Positions 21,064 through 33,301 of a stretch of 64,000 bases of DNA are shown here, one piece after another; position 1 is the stretch's first letter, and each line of letters starts with the position of its first letter. Position numbers and translations under genes: made by a program. This stretch comes from Cepaea nemoralis (taxonomy: Eukaryota; Mollusca; Gastropoda; Stylommatophora; Helicidae): contig JACEFZ010017867.1 in the NCBI GenBank assembly GCA_014155875.1, forward strand, positions 32,501 through 96,500. The letters are read 5' to 3'. The notes under the pieces were generated by a model. The model was given only the letters and a program-made list of their open reading frames with translations. It had not been told where the DNA came from and made no database searches.

Positions 21064-22348
21064 TTAGTTAGTTAGTTAGTTAGTCTACAGATCATCCTCA
21101 TTGCACATCGAACCATTCAGTCCATAAGTGCTCGGATCCCCTCCTCAGCAAATCCCGCAGCGTGCAGCGGCTAACGACGCCAGTTCTGAGTTGGTTTATC
21201 AATCTTCTTTGGCTTCCTGCGTAGTGTTCTTGTTTGGCCACCCCTCTTTTAATTTGCTGTTCTCGCAGTCTGGCCATGGTTGTAGATTCACAGTCATCAC
21301 TTGGTTCACGCAAGAGCCTTACTTCTCGTAGAGCATTCAGAATGTCAGCCTGGTCCATGGCGCGTCCGCCTTCCACAGTAGCCTCACCTGCGAGCTTGTC
21401 AGCCCGCTCATTTCCTTGTACTCCCGCATGCCCTGGCACGAAGATGAAACTAATCTTTGTCAGCCGAGACCGCTCCAGAGGCGCAGCAACCATTCTCTTC
21501 GGATCGACCCCTCCTCTATCCTCTTGATCATGTTCATTGAGTTGCTAAGGAAACATACCCTAGTGAATGTCTGTGTCTCGAGCCATGTTATTACTTTACT
21601 TACTGCCATGACTTTCATAGTCAGGCTACTTGTGGTTTCAGTGAAAATACCAGAGTCCTCCTTCACAATTCTCCCTCTGTCCCGAGCTGTAAAGGCCCAT
21701 GAGCTTCTCGCATGTCGGACGACCGACCCATCTGTGTAGATGACCGCATCACCGCCTAGCGAATTCTCGAAAATCAACGCTTGTACTTCAGCCTCCACAG
21801 CAGCCGGATTTTCTTGTCTGAATTTTCTATCTAGTTGGATGCAAACTGAAAAGGATGTGCAGAAATATGTTGGCACTTGCACCCACTCCTCGCCAGGTTC
21901 TAAGTCCTCGAGTGAACACACCTGTTGAAGAATGTCTTTGGCTTGACCCATCTACGACCATCCTCTTTTTAACCTGCTGCACTTCACCTTCATAATTTCA
22001 CTATGCAGTGGATGTTGTGTGTTTGCGTTAACTCTGAGGTAGGCGCGTGCCCTGCAAACTTGTATTCTCTCTTCAATGGTTGGAAAATCAAGAAGGTAGC
22101 GCATCGCCCTGCATGCTGTATCTCTTGTACATCAAAGAATAATGCGCATAGCTTCATTCTGTATCCTTTCCATCCTTTCTATCTGCTTACGGCTGAGAGT
22201 CAGGATTGCAATTGCATACTCCAAAACAGACATGACCAGCCCCTCGTACAGAAGACATAAATGACGCTGCTCACAGTTTGCTGCCGCCATCACCCGCATC
22301 GCAGCCAAACCCCGCTTGGCCTTCTCCACCTCGAAATTCCACCAAGGT
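21064..22348 (-). pseudogene. RNase H-bearing LINE, 3' part (copy B), nested in the RTE LINE
   Basis: The minus strand encodes the RT C-terminus (EVEKAKRGLAAMRVMAAANC, VMSVLEYAIAILTLSRKQIE), a spacer, then RNase H: AVIYTDGSVVRHARSSWAFT, MKVMAVSKVITW, VPGHAGVQGNERADKLAGE and WTEWFDVQ. A stop lies at 22134 and a frameshift at about 21485. The (TTAG)n tail begins at 21064. Flanks GGCTAATGAAACT (21051-21063) and GGCTGCTAAACT (22349-22360) look like a diverged target duplication. Copy A is at 4458-5155. The RNase H type suggests the I/Jockey/R1 group. Confidence 0.88.
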
Positions 22349-22616
22349 GGCTGCTAAACTAGAACATTATATACAACAATAAGAAAGAGACAAACATCTT
22401 TCTTCGGTCATGTGATGAGAAGAGGGGAATTGGAGTACATCGTGACAACTGGAAAGATCGAAGGTAAGGGAAGCAGAGGCAGACTAAGAGAAATGATGGA
22501 GGATGGATTGAGACGATGGCATGGAGGAATACCATCAGCAGAGGTGATCCAGAACACCAAAGACGGAGATCTGAGGAGAACCATGAATGCCTACCCCAGC
22601 TGGCAGGGCACTTGAT
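22349..22616 (+). pseudogene. RTE-like LINE 3' end, continuing from 21063
   Basis: ETRTLYTTIRKRQTSFFGHV-like sequence followed by MRRGELEYIVTTGKIEGKGS, RLREMMEDGLRRWHGG and MNAYPSWQGT. It ends at a stop just before a (CA)n tract, and matches 38520-38772. Confidence 0.85.
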
Positions 22617-22651
<35 letters not shown>

Positions 22652-22668
22652 TCTCACACACACACACA
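22617..22668. repeat. (CA)n microsatellite
   Basis: A CA dinucleotide tract with short CT breaks. Confidence 0.97.
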
Positions 22669-23760
<1,092 letters not shown>

Positions 23761-24150
23761 TTAAATGATTGATAGCAATTAAATAGATGGTAGTTGGTTT
23801 TAAACTCAGAGTTATCTGTTATTTTTCCAATTGTGCATAGGTGTTTGTGTGTGTACATTGGTGGGGCATTACTAAAGTACTAGGGAGGGGAACGCAGTTG
23901 GAGAGGGGATACTTTGCCTTGGCTAGGAATCCTTTCGGAGATGTAAACTTAGTCATATAACTTTCCCTTTCCCCACTGCTTGGCGAATGTCAAGAACAGC
24001 TAATTACTAGCCACTTGTAGCTTTACTGTGGAATGTTCAGAGGCGGAATCTTTACTTCAACCATATAGATTTCGCTCCGAGTCAATTCCTGACTATTTGG
24101 GGTGGCCCGCAAGCGATAGTACATGAAACTAGGCGGTGGCGCACCCCCAC
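23761..24150. other. unassigned stretch
   Basis: No coding or repeat signature was seen. Confidence 0.5.
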
Positions 24151-24154
24151 TTCT

Positions 24155-24410
24155 GACAATGATGATGATGAGGATGATGATAATCATTATAATAGCGATG
24201 GGTAATGCCTATGATGATAATGATAACGATAATGACGTTAATAATGATGATGAGAATTACAATAATGATCACGGCGGTGATGATGACCACGATGGTTATG
24301 ACGATGAGAACGATAATAACGAAGAAGATGATAATGATTATCGTAATGATGATGGTAATGGCGATGGTCAGGATAATAATTACGGGAGGATGATGATTGT
24401 GATAATACAC
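24155..24410 (+). repeat. GAT-rich minisatellite
   Basis: GATGATRAT-type trinucleotide DNA. Its open frames encode only D/N, M/I or I/V runs and are not genes. Confidence 0.9.
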
Positions 24411-24589
24411 ACAACTAACCGGTTTCTAACGTAATAATCCTGAACCAGTTGAAAGTCACCGGAAGTTTAAACGAGACGAACGCTGATGTCAAAGAACTGT
24501 TAGGTGTACATGGAATGCCCGGACTGGCTAATCCTTTCGGTTCTGCATCAGAACCATGTGTCATTGACCAGTCGACTGCAAGGAATTCA

Positions 24590-24745
24590 TGTCAGGAGTG
24601 CATGACAGTGGTTCATTTCTATAGTTTATGTGAGTAGTTCATGTCAGGAATTCATTTATATAGTTCATGTTAGTAGTTAATTGTCAATAGTCCATGCCTA
24701 TAATGCATTCCAATAGTTCATGTCAATAGTCCGTGTCAATAGTTA
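24590..24745 (+). repeat. 13-bp array, left part
   Basis: Variants of CATGTCAATAGTT at 13-14-bp spacing, for example GTTCATGTTAGTAG and TTCATGTCAATAG. Confidence 0.8.
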
Positions 24746-24746
24746 G

Positions 24747-25045
24747 GTCAGCATGGCTGAATGGGTAAGAACGCGTGTTATTAAACAGACGGTGTGCTGA
24801 TGCCGAGGTTAGGGGTTCAACCTCTACACCGGACAGCTGGACTAAAATATTGACCTGTCGTCCTTGTCTTGGGGATGTAAATTACAAGTACCTCTGAAGT
24901 CGGAGTGGGTTCGCCTGATGGCGAGGGACGCTGTTAATATGGAAAGATAATCCACACGCAAAACTCAATCTATAACTACTATAAACAGTGTGTATGGACT
25001 ACGCTTGAGGTAAAAGGAGGCGAGTGCAAAAAACACAAAAACAAT
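24747..25045 (+). mobile_element. tRNA-derived SINE with A and B boxes
   Basis: The head GTCAGCATGGCTGAATGGGT has an A box (TGGCTGAATGGGTAAG, 24754-24769) and a B box (GGTTCAACC, 24814-24822) at normal spacing. The body is about 220 bp and ends in an A-rich tail (GCAAAAAACACAAAAACAA). It interrupts the 13-bp array. GTCAATAGTT on the left and GTCTATAGTT on the right may be the target duplication, though the array itself makes this ambiguous. Pol III would transcribe it from the internal boxes. Confidence 0.7.
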
Positions 25046-25049
25046 GTCT

Positions 25050-25370
25050 ATAGTTGATACCAGTTGTCCATGTCAATAGTTCATGTCAATAGTTGATGAC
25101 AGTAGTCCATGTCAGTAGTTCATGTTACTAGTGATCATCAATAGTTCATGTCAATAGATGATGACAGTAGTTCATGTCAATAGTTCACGTCAATAGTTGA
25201 TGACAGTAGTCCATGTCAATAGTTCACATCAATAGTTCATGTCAGTAGTTGACGTCAATAATTCGTGCCACTAGTTCTTGTGTTAAGTTCACGTCGGTAG
25301 TTCATGTCAATAGTCCATGTCAGAAATTCACATGAATAGGTCATTTCAGAAGTTCACGTTACATAGTATT
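25050..25370 (+). repeat. 13-bp array, right part
   Basis: Units such as CATGTCAATAGTT, GATGACAGTAGTC and CATGTCAGTAGTT alternate at a strict 13-bp period between about 25068 and 25250. A weak 26-bp alternation is visible. Confidence 0.88.
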
Positions 25371-25749
25371 GTCATGAAATCTATCTTCGTTATAGTAATC
25401 ACATGTGTATATTTATTCACGTGCAATGCCAGTAATGAAAGCAGGTCATGGATGTATATGTCACACGAACCCCAGGCTTAGTTCACCTCTGGGTTATTGT
25501 CCAAATATGCCACGCGGCCAAGCCACCCAGGTATTGATATCTCCAGGAGTTAATACCTCCTCCTTGCTATGCCCTCTATACAATTAATCTTGGCCATTTG
25601 TCGTCTAGATGTCCAATTTATTTTTCATCACAATGTTGCCCAAACAAACTTAACTATCTGCGTCTATTTTCTCGAAGCATTTTTGCGAGTGTCATGTGTG
25701 CACTTGTTGATTATCGTTCAAGTGTACGCAACTGTAAAGGCGCCCATGT
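25371..25749. other. unassigned stretch
   Basis: Nothing is recognised. Confidence 0.45.
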
Positions 25750-26385
25750 GTTGCCAGGGCCCATACGGTGGAGCAAAGAATAGTAACACTGTTGCCTACC
25801 ATGCACGTCGTAAGAGGCGACTAAGGAGGCTATTGTTCCGTCACCCTGCTACTGAGTGAGTGCGTGGCGCGACACTGTGAGCTGTGAATTTCGCGTGGAA
25901 TGCTTTTGCATCTGCCCGCGATTGTTTTTCGCGTGAACTGCATGTTCGGAACGATGACGGCCGGCTGTTGCTGGATTGACTGGTTTGCCTTTTCGGTTCA
26001 AGGGTGCATTTTTCGGGAGACTCCTGGGGGTCGTCGCTGTGGCTATGGTGTTTGTGCTTTGTGCAGCGCTTTCGGTGGGTCACCCTGCGGAGGGAGACCG
26101 AGTCATATGGGATAGGGCCCGGGTCAATGAAGACTTTCTGGTGACTGCCGTTTTCATCGACGATGAACTGTATTTTTCGTGGAGGACTTTTGTGTTGGCA
26201 TTCTGGCAGCGGCATTATGCACAGTGTACCTGTGCGTGCTGTTGGCTTGCCGACACTCCTGTCTATTCCATTGTTCACATGGGGCAGTGAGGAGCATTTT
26301 GTGATATTCACTGGCACAGGAATGGAACAATGTGGGGACGACCCGCTGCCGTGAACTTGGAACCGCGACTAACTAACTAACTAAC
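25750..26385 (+). mobile_element. possible retroelement 3' part with (CTAA)n tail
   Basis: It contains CGTCGTAAGAGGCGACTAA at 25807-25825 and ends in GACTAACTAACTAACTAACT at 26368-26387, a tail like that of the LINE copies at 4458 and 21064. The plus strand has no long frame. The minus strand is open for 158 codons (26317-25841) without a recognised domain. Assignment to a LINE 3' UTR is inference from the tail only. Confidence 0.4.
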
Positions 26386-26399
26386 TGTAAAGAATCTAT

Positions 26400-26868
26400 A
26401 CGCACTCCAAAACATTATCATCCTCATCACCCATCATCATCGTCATCATCGTTATCATCATCTTTATCATCATCTTCATTCTGTGCCATTCCTAAAAGCG
26501 GAGACGATCACGTCTCGACATTTCACATGTAAATCACAATCTGTGTCATTAATTAACACGACATCATGTTTTACACCCGGCAGCGGCGGAAGCGCAACTG
26601 TTGGTTGACTTCCGGAAGGCAGTCTACATTCGAATCTCTATCGAGGTAGATTACCTTAACCTGTTGTTTCTGGTTTCCTTGACCTGATATCCCAGATCCA
26701 ACCAGTTTCAAATGGACACCAGAAAGTGTCAAGGCAGCCCTGATGGTATTGACCAAGTCCTCGGCCGGGAGCCCGTGACCTATAAACCGAAGGCTTTAAT
26801 TCCATATGCCCTGCTCGGCTCAAGATGTTTAAACTGGCGTCTTGCTTCTTCTGTTCTACAGACCATAC
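26400..26868. other. CAT-rich tract and unassigned DNA
   Basis: CATCATCGTC repeats fill 26415-26480. The rest has no clear signature; a minus-strand open run at 26571-26756 shows no known motif. Confidence 0.5.
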
Positions 26869-26879
26869 ACTCGTTATGA

Positions 26880-27075
26880 ACAGCGGCAAGGTGGTTACTA
26901 GACACTCGACTGTCGTCCTGGAGTTCAGGAGTTCAATCCCCTTTACCCAGGACTCCAATGGTTTAATGTGGCCTTCCTCCCAGTTCGAGCAGGCTACAAT
27001 GGGTACAAAGAAAGGCCTTGGGAAGTCAAAATGGCCGGTGTTATTCTAACCACATCACAAAGCGCCCATAAGTCT
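26880..27075 (+). mobile_element. possible tRNA-derived SINE
   Basis: GGTGGTTACTAGACACTCGA is tRNA-like with an imperfect A box. Thirty bases later GGAGTTCAATCCC resembles a B box. The segment that follows (GTTTAATGTGGCCTTCCTCC..CAATGGGTAC) could be a SINE body. Both boxes deviate from consensus and no duplicate copy is in the window. Confidence 0.4.
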
Positions 27076-27087
27076 TTTAAGACATGA

Positions 27088-27182
27088 TTCAAACACATTA
27101 CGGAGCTCCGATAGGTCTCTAAAGAAATGATTTTAAACACATTACGGAGCTCCGATAGGTCTCTAAAGACATGATTCTAACC
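27088..27182 (+). repeat. 46-bp duplication
   Basis: ACACATTACGGAGCTCCGAT plus AGGTCTCTAAAGA occurs twice in tandem with one- to two-base changes. Confidence 0.92.
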
Positions 27183-27339
27183 ATAGGTCTAGCATCATTT
27201 GTCCTTTGTGCCTTAAGGCAGGCATAGAGGGATCTTCGTTATTTAATGTTTATACCCAATTGGCCTACACGCATTCAAAAGGATCTATCTTTTACATTTT
27301 AGTTTACACACTAACCGGTTACAACACATTCAACATGAG

Positions 27340-27755
27340 AATTGGACAAATGTTATGTATATTCAACACAACTATACGGCGCGGAAGCCTGGACAATGAG
27401 TAAGCAATTAGAAGTCGAATAGGAGATACACGAGAATAGGTCGTATTTCATGGGGGGGGGGGGGGGGGGGGAAATACATACAGAGGTGTCAGTAAATCTG
27501 GGAATTAAAAGAGAACTAGTGACATATAAACATGAGGCAAGTGACATATTTCGGTCACGTTAAAAGACATAATACTCGAATAAAAACCGTACTGGAGATT
27601 AATGCTGAAGACAAGCGAGCAAATAGTAGACAACGATATAAGTGAGAAGATAGTATTAAGCGATGGACGAACAGCTGACAGAGATTGTTTGAAGATACAT
27701 TGCAGCTAACAATGCATTGCGGAGATGTCAACTGATTAAATGATTGATTTACTAG
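27340..27755 (+). pseudogene. RTE-like LINE 3' end with (TGAT)n tail
   Basis: The plus strand shows YGAEAWTMSKQLEVE, then a 22-bp G run (about 27453-27471), then TYFGHVKRHNTRIKTVLEIN and LFEDTLQLTMHCGDVN. The tail is GATTAAATGATTGATT. The copy at 49930-50128 has the same ending. Stops and the G run disable it. Confidence 0.78.
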
Positions 27756-27794
27756 CATTAATTGTGCATTCTACATCAACATATCATCAATTGC

Positions 27795-28135
27795 ATTTTG
27801 GGACGCAAAGGTGTTTCCAAGGCACCAGGGCTGGGTTCTATACTGGCCAAGACCTATTGACGCGTCCTCGCCAAGCGTCCTGGGCAACAGGTCCCTTCGG
27901 GGTCCTGGCTGAAATCAGTAGGATCGTTGATTCCTCCGAAGTCGGAGAGTGTCTGCCTGCACGGCGAGGAACCACCAGTCTGCACACCAATAAGCCAGAC
28001 ATGGGACAACGGATACTCACGCAAACCTCAGGTCCTGTATGACATCACACTGATGTTGAATAACAGGATGTCCTCATCCGACATACAGGACTTCGCGCTG
28101 GAGTTCACAGCCAGCGAACACAAGCAAGCAAGCAA
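27795..28135 (+). mobile_element. 340-bp interspersed repeat with AAGC tail (copy 1)
   Basis: GGACGCAAAGGTGTTTCCAA through ACAGGACTTCGCGCTGGAGT, ending in AAGCAAGCAAGCAAATG. A reverse-oriented copy is at 47075-47405 with high similarity along its whole length. The simple-repeat tail points to a retroposed SINE or short LINE 3' end. I see no clear A/B box. Confidence 0.8.
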
Positions 28136-28329
28136 ATGTATTTTTCCCGATCTGTTCTTTACATTACTATGTTCGTAAAGAGTCTTATTGTTTTATCTGT
28201 TCTTGCCCACCTGCTTCTCTACATTCCCTACGAGACAGAGTGTGGCTACCTGCGTGTCGGTGTATGTATGTACGTGTGTGTGCATGTGTATATATGGGGC
28301 ATGTAATATACATGTCAAGCATATAGACA
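28136..28329. other. unassigned spacer
   Basis: Includes a short TGTATGTGTG tract near 28260-28290. Confidence 0.4.
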
Positions 28330-28850
28330 CGATGATGATGATGATGATGACTCACCGTATTGACAACCAGGGCCGAAAAAAGGATTCATGCACGAACTCT
28401 CATTGGCGCAATGTCCATGTCTGTCGCAATCGGCCGAGTATTTGCAGTGACACATGTACATGCAATTCTCGCCGAACCAATCCTTGGGACAACCTACGGA
28501 AGATTGGACGCCATCTTAGTACCAAGGGACTGCCACATGCTATTAGTATCACTTTTACTTCCAGCAACATGCACCTCAGCACCGACCATAGTGATGTTGG
28601 TGATCATGATGATTACCTTCATTAAGAAGATGATGATGATGTTGGTGATGTTGACAGCGATAATCATGATGATGATGGTGATATTGACGACGACAATGAT
28701 GATGAGGATGCTGATGATGACGAGAGGATGATGATAATGACGATGATTAAGATGATGATCATGATGACGACGAGGATTATGAGATTTCTGACGATTGTCA
28801 TTATCTTAAATAAAATAATGATGATGATTATACTGACAACAAGAGAATGG
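28330..28850 (+). repeat. GAT-rich tracts around unassigned DNA
   Basis: (GAT)n at 28331-28350 and 28610-28780, with about 250 bp of unassigned sequence between. Confidence 0.8.
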
Positions 28851-29340
28851 AGACGGAGGAAGGCACAGACGTAGGCTGGAGGAAAACAGCACATACATAT
28901 ACTCATTGTAACGTCTCTGCCAAGAACGGTGAGGGGTGAAGATTGTCATGCTTCGTCCAAGAGGGCTTTTTTCAGTTACAAAATGAACGATTGGAAACAT
29001 CCGCTGAATAATTTTTCGCCAGCTCCAGCATGGTGTGCTGAGAAACGAACAGAGGGTCACACTGGGCGGGTCTGCATCACTGGGTGAGGTTTTGGTGCAC
29101 GATAACGCAGACGTCGTCAGGGTCCTTTGGGATCGCGTGCACGTTATGGTAGGACATATTACACCATCATTGAATTCAGAGAATGGTGCAGCAGGATCTG
29201 ACCAGGTGGTCTGATTGAGAGTACTCAGAGGAAAGGTCAGAAGAACACGTGATTAGACTGCAACTGCTTCCGTTAATGTTGGGACTCTTTGCTGGCTATT
29301 TAAGACAGAGACGAGACGTGTAAGGGGATGTGCCGTGTGC
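28851..29340. other. unassigned stretch
   Basis: Nothing is recognised on either strand. Confidence 0.45.
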
Positions 29341-29344
29341 AGTG

Positions 29345-30130
29345 ACAAAGATTATGATGCTGATGATTATAGATAATCTAGTGATGAAAGTGGCAAGGTT
29401 ATTTATTATGATTACGACAATCATGCTGAGGGTGTTAATGATAATGATTATTGCTATTATAATGACGATGATCGCAATAATGCTGCTGATTATGAGGCTC
29501 TGATCAATGTGATGACGAGTATGATGATTGTGATGATGATGAAGGTGATGGTGGTGATGGTGATGATGATGATGGTAGTGGTTGTGATGATGATGATGAT
29601 AGTGGTGGTGATGACAATGGTTGTGGTGATGATGATAGTGATGAATGGTGATGATGATGGTGATTTGAGCTATGATGATTGTGATGATAATAACATCATG
29701 ATGCCGACTGTGACGAGGATAATTATGCAAGTTACAGTGATAACGACAACGAAATAATGATGATGATGGTAGTGTTGATGATGACGATGATTATGGTGGT
29801 GGTGGTGATGATGGCGGTGATTATGATAATGATGATGAAAGCTAATATGATGACGACAACACGATAATAATGATGATGATAGTGGTGTTGATGATGACGA
29901 TGATTATGGTGGTGGTGATGATGGCGGTGATTATGATAATGATAATGAAAGCTAATATGATGACGACAACACGATAATAATGATGATGATAGTGGTGTTG
30001 ATGATGACGATGATAGTTGTAGTGGTGATGATGATGGTGAACGCAATGATAGTAATGATGATGTTAACATAATGATGCTGACTTTGATGATAATGGTGTA
30101 AGTTATAGTGATGACGATCCGAGATAATTA
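29345..30130 (+). repeat. GAT-rich DNA with a 110-bp unit
   Basis: Imperfect GAT/GGT trinucleotides throughout. A longer unit is superimposed: GCTAATATGATGACGACAAC occurs at 29841 and 29951 (110-bp spacing), with flanking variants of GGTGTTGATGATGACGATGA. Confidence 0.9.
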
Positions 30131-30419
30131 TGAAGATAATGTTGATGACGACGATGTTGCGCGTTAAAAATCCCTGTACAGTTGAAAATCGAACAGAGTA
30201 GGCCGAATAGTTTGTCACTCAGGCGAAATGTAGCTACAGTGTTTGTGCGCTGTGCAGAGACTCTCCTTGTGTTATCTATGACGGGTAAGTGGAGAAGCTT
30301 TAAAGGTATCTAAGAGCGATTAACATGATATTTTACACATCAAACCAAATCAGCTTGTTCTGATGAACTCATTCAAGCCGACACAATTCACCTAAGAATG
30401 CACATATGCGTATGCGTGC

Positions 30420-30420
<1 letters not shown>
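30131..30420. other. unassigned spacer
   Basis: Nothing is recognised. Confidence 0.4.

Positions 30421-30480
<60 letters not shown>
30421..30480. repeat. (GT)n microsatellite
   Basis: A pure TG/GT tract of 60 bp. Confidence 0.98.
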
Positions 30481-30483
<3 letters not shown>

Positions 30484-30579
30484 GAGTGTGTATTTGTGTG
30501 TCATTGAGTAGGACTAATAGTGTGAGTGTATGTCTGTCTGCCTGTCTCACGACATTGTACTGTCCACTGCTAATATTCA

Positions 30580-30745
30580 CAGTATTTTTTTTGACAATGC
30601 TTTCCTGTGTAAATGTAACATTCACAACAGATATTTGATGTGCGAAAAATGGGTGGTTGAAAGGACTGAATATAAGACGGGCCTGGTGTCAAATTTGTGT
30701 TCCTTTGAAAATAAAGTTCGTTCGTTCGTTCGTTCGTTCGTTACT
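30580..30745 (+). mobile_element. L2/CR1-like LINE 3' end with TTCG tail
   Basis: GAAAGGACTGAATATAAGAC then GGGCCTGGTGTCAAATTTGT then GAAAATAAAGTTCGTTCGTT, with about six TTCG units. It matches the 3' ends at 8110-8205 and 52960-53050. It is only a 5'-truncated tail, with AATAAAG just before the tail. Confidence 0.85.
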
Positions 30746-30796
30746 CACCGGGCGGAGTCAGCCTAAAAACTTAATAACAATAAACGGGTAGCACTA

Positions 30797-31165
30797 ATGT
30801 ATTTTTTCCCCCCTGTGAGGACGTGCATTCTGTTCCATTACACTAATGTTTTCCTCTTTTGATGACGTGCATTCTGTTCCATTACACTAATGTTTTCCCC
30901 CTGTGAGGACGTGCATTCTGTTCCATTACACTAATGTTTTCCTCTTTTGATGACGTGCATTCTGTTCCATTACACTAATGTTTTCCTCTTTTGATGACGT
31001 GCATTCTGTTCCATTACACTAATGTTTTCCCCCTGTGAGGACGTGCATTCTGTTCCATTACACCAATGTTTTCTCCCTGTGAGGACGTGCATTCTGTTCC
31101 ATTACACCAATGTTTTCCCCCTGTGAGGAAGTGCATTCTGTTCCATAACACCAATTGTTTCCCAA
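30797..31165 (+). repeat. 44-bp tandem repeat, about 8 copies
   Basis: ACGTGCATTCTGTTCCATTA recurs at 30821, 30865, 30909 and 30953 (44-bp spacing) and on to 31130. Two subtypes alternate irregularly: CCCCCTGTGAGG and CCTCTTTTGATG. Confidence 0.97.
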
Positions 31166-31534
31166 ATCGCTTGCAAGAAATGGCCATCAATTACACATTA
31201 TAACCAGTTTCATGCAAACTCATACAGTCATTTGAAATGCCTACCACGGTAATTTTAAACGGACTATTATGTCTTTTTGGCTGCACAAATCTGGCTTCTG
31301 TAGATAAATAACAATTGCATCGGCTAGCTTCAACAAATTACTGTTGGAATACGTGTGTTGTATATTTCAGCTTGAAGAAGCTGTATTTTTGCTTTAGTTT
31401 AAATTATAAGATTTCCGCAATTTACAGATATGAATTACGAGGCATCTGTAAAGAAGGTAGTTTTTGCCATTGCTTTCCATGTTGGTATTAGCTATCTTGG
31501 TCGATGTCTGTAGCAATTGTCGCTATACAGAAGT
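31166..31534. other. unassigned stretch
   Basis: Nothing is recognised. Confidence 0.45.
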
Positions 31535-31544
31535 AATGTTTATG

Positions 31545-31943
31545 TTTAGTTTAGTTTAGTCGTTCGGATCAACATCACGGCACACGGATTTACCCCATAA
31601 GTGCTCCGTTTTCCTCCTAACTCAAACCTGAGTCTGGAGAAACTCAGCTCAGTGCACGAACTCCGTAGCACGGCGAGGATCCTGAAATACTTTGGGTAGA
31701 TTTTAACACGAAATTTTGCCCGGATAGCGCCGTTAGGCTACTCTTTTTCGATTTCTAACTGCCAAGGGATTTTTTACGTGCGCAACGATACACATGGGCG
31801 TCCGATCTCACTACCCAGAGACCAGGGGAAATTACTGGAAGTCCACGTGGATTTTTTAAATAAATCCCGGTCCTCACCGGGGCCTGAACCCGGGACCTCC
31901 AGCACTCGAGGCGGACACCATACCTCGAGACCACTCAGCCCCA
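31545..31943 (-). mobile_element. tRNA-derived SINE with perfect 10-bp target duplication
   Basis: On the minus strand the head GGGGCTGAGTGGTCTCGAGG (A box) is followed by CCCGGGTTCAGGCCCCGG (B box), then a body containing TAGCCTAACGGCGC and TGCTACGGAGTTCG, and a (CTAAA)3 tail (plus strand 31545-31559). Both sides carry AATGTTTATG (31535-31544 and 31944-31953). It is full length, about 399 bp. Confidence 0.88.
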
Positions 31944-31953
31944 AATGTTTATG

Positions 31954-32150
31954 TGTTGTGTGTTGGTGATCCCGGTTGCTCCCATTGGATTGTCGATGTT
32001 TTGTATGTTCGTTATCCCGATTGCTCCCACTGGATGGTCGATATTTTATGTGTTGATTGTCATGGTTGTTTCCATTGGAAGCTGGCTGCTTTGTGTGTTG
32101 GTCATCCATGTGGTTTCCATTGGTTGATTTAATTTTGTGTGTGTGTGTTG
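31954..32150 (-). repeat. minisatellite of about 48 bp next to the mariner fragment
   Basis: Four diverged units, read on the minus strand as NGNHMDDQHTKQPAS, NGNNHDNQHIKYRPS, SGSNRDNEHTKHRQ and NGSNRDHQHTTHK. The frame is kept across units and with the upstream mariner block, giving an open frame from 32316. I see no sign that it is translated. Confidence 0.75.
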
Positions 32151-32325
32151 GTGGTCTCCTTGCTTCCATCACATGCTCGATATTCATGCACGGTTCAAAG
32201 TGGTAGTACCCGGACTCATCGCCTGCCACCAGGTGCAACAGATATACACGTCCCTCCTCTCCGGAACACAGAAAGAGATTCAACCTCCACCCTATATGCT
32301 CTGCCTTCTGTTTCACGGCCAGCGT
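32151..32325 (-). pseudogene. mariner transposase fragment
   Basis: The minus strand encodes EEGRVYLLHLVAGDESGYYH then FEPCMNIEHVMEARRPPT. This is the segment around the first catalytic Asp of mariner transposases (..F+..VTGDE.W...+.PE.K..S..WRH..SP). Both sides are missing. A longer mariner copy is at 57540-58570. Confidence 0.75.
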
Positions 32326-33301
32326 ACGTAGGACCCAGTGAATATACCTTCCAATATTTCAATAGGTGCGGACTAACCTAGGTGCGCTCACAGTTGTACA
32401 CACCTGAGGCAACTATACCATTACAAACTAATAATATACGAGAATACTGTTGGAGTAGTTTACAGCCATGGGTTTGTTATATGATAACGCTTCACATTTT
32501 ATAGACCCGAATGAACGGCGGGATCGGTGGCCACGTATCCACTTTCTGTCTCAGGCGACGAGACAGTGTCCGACAGTGTTTGTGACATTCACACAGTTTC
32601 CTATCAACTTCGCTACCTACATAACCTGAACGACTAGCTGGACACAGGTGTGGCCATGTTTGTATTGCAAGGGTTGCTATGTTGTGAGAGTCTGAGACTA
32701 GTTCAGTACAAACATTAAAAGGTGCCCAGTGTGTAACCAAGTCCAACACTGACATCTACATAACGACGCACCACCGCTGTCACAAGGCATGATCAAATAA
32801 ATGATTAGAGGAAAACTCATTAGACACCTCAGAATTCATTTAGCCGAAATCGTGAAGTTAACATTAGTTGCATGGCATGTACGGGACTTTGCAGTCAACG
32901 TCAGCGTAGTTTGGTAGATTGAGATTTCTTATGCGAGATTAAGTTCAGCAGTCTGCCATTGCTTTCTGTACGACCGATGCTCATACCATTGTTAAACATC
33001 AACACAGATCAGTCTGCTTCCAAACTGTATTCAGCTGATTTCGATTGCAGTATGCGGGATTGCGAAATGTGCCCGCTAATCCTTCACCACAGACAATGCC
33101 ACGTGCAGATGATTTAGAACCCTCGATTACTTATATCGGGGAATTATGAAACGTTTTCACGGAACCAAGGTTATTTTGTATATGTAAATTACGCATGCTA
33201 TATTATGTTCAAGTATGCATATAACATGGAAAAATAACTCTTAGCATAGCCTACATGTATAATTGGTGTCCCTGCAATTATGCGAGTTTTGAAGAGACAT
33301 A
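32326..33301. other. unassigned stretch
   Basis: I see no mobile-element or exon signature. The minus-strand open run 32492-32755 is Cys-containing but lacks splice context I could support. Confidence 0.45.

Noticed and set aside
24155..24410. Asp-rich or Met/Ile-rich small proteins
   Set aside because: Simple GAT repeats are open in several frames on both strands. There is no start context or splice support.
24747..24830. A functional tRNA gene
   Set aside because: A and B boxes are present, but the acceptor and anticodon stems do not pair well and a 220-bp body with A tail follows, so SINE is preferred.
29345..30130. His-rich and Met-rich long frames
   Set aside because: Same GAT/CAT trinucleotide repeat effect, with all frames open.
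32492..32755. Cys-containing minus frame as an EGF exon
   Set aside because: Cysteine spacing does not fit EGF and no good acceptor/donor pair is in phase.
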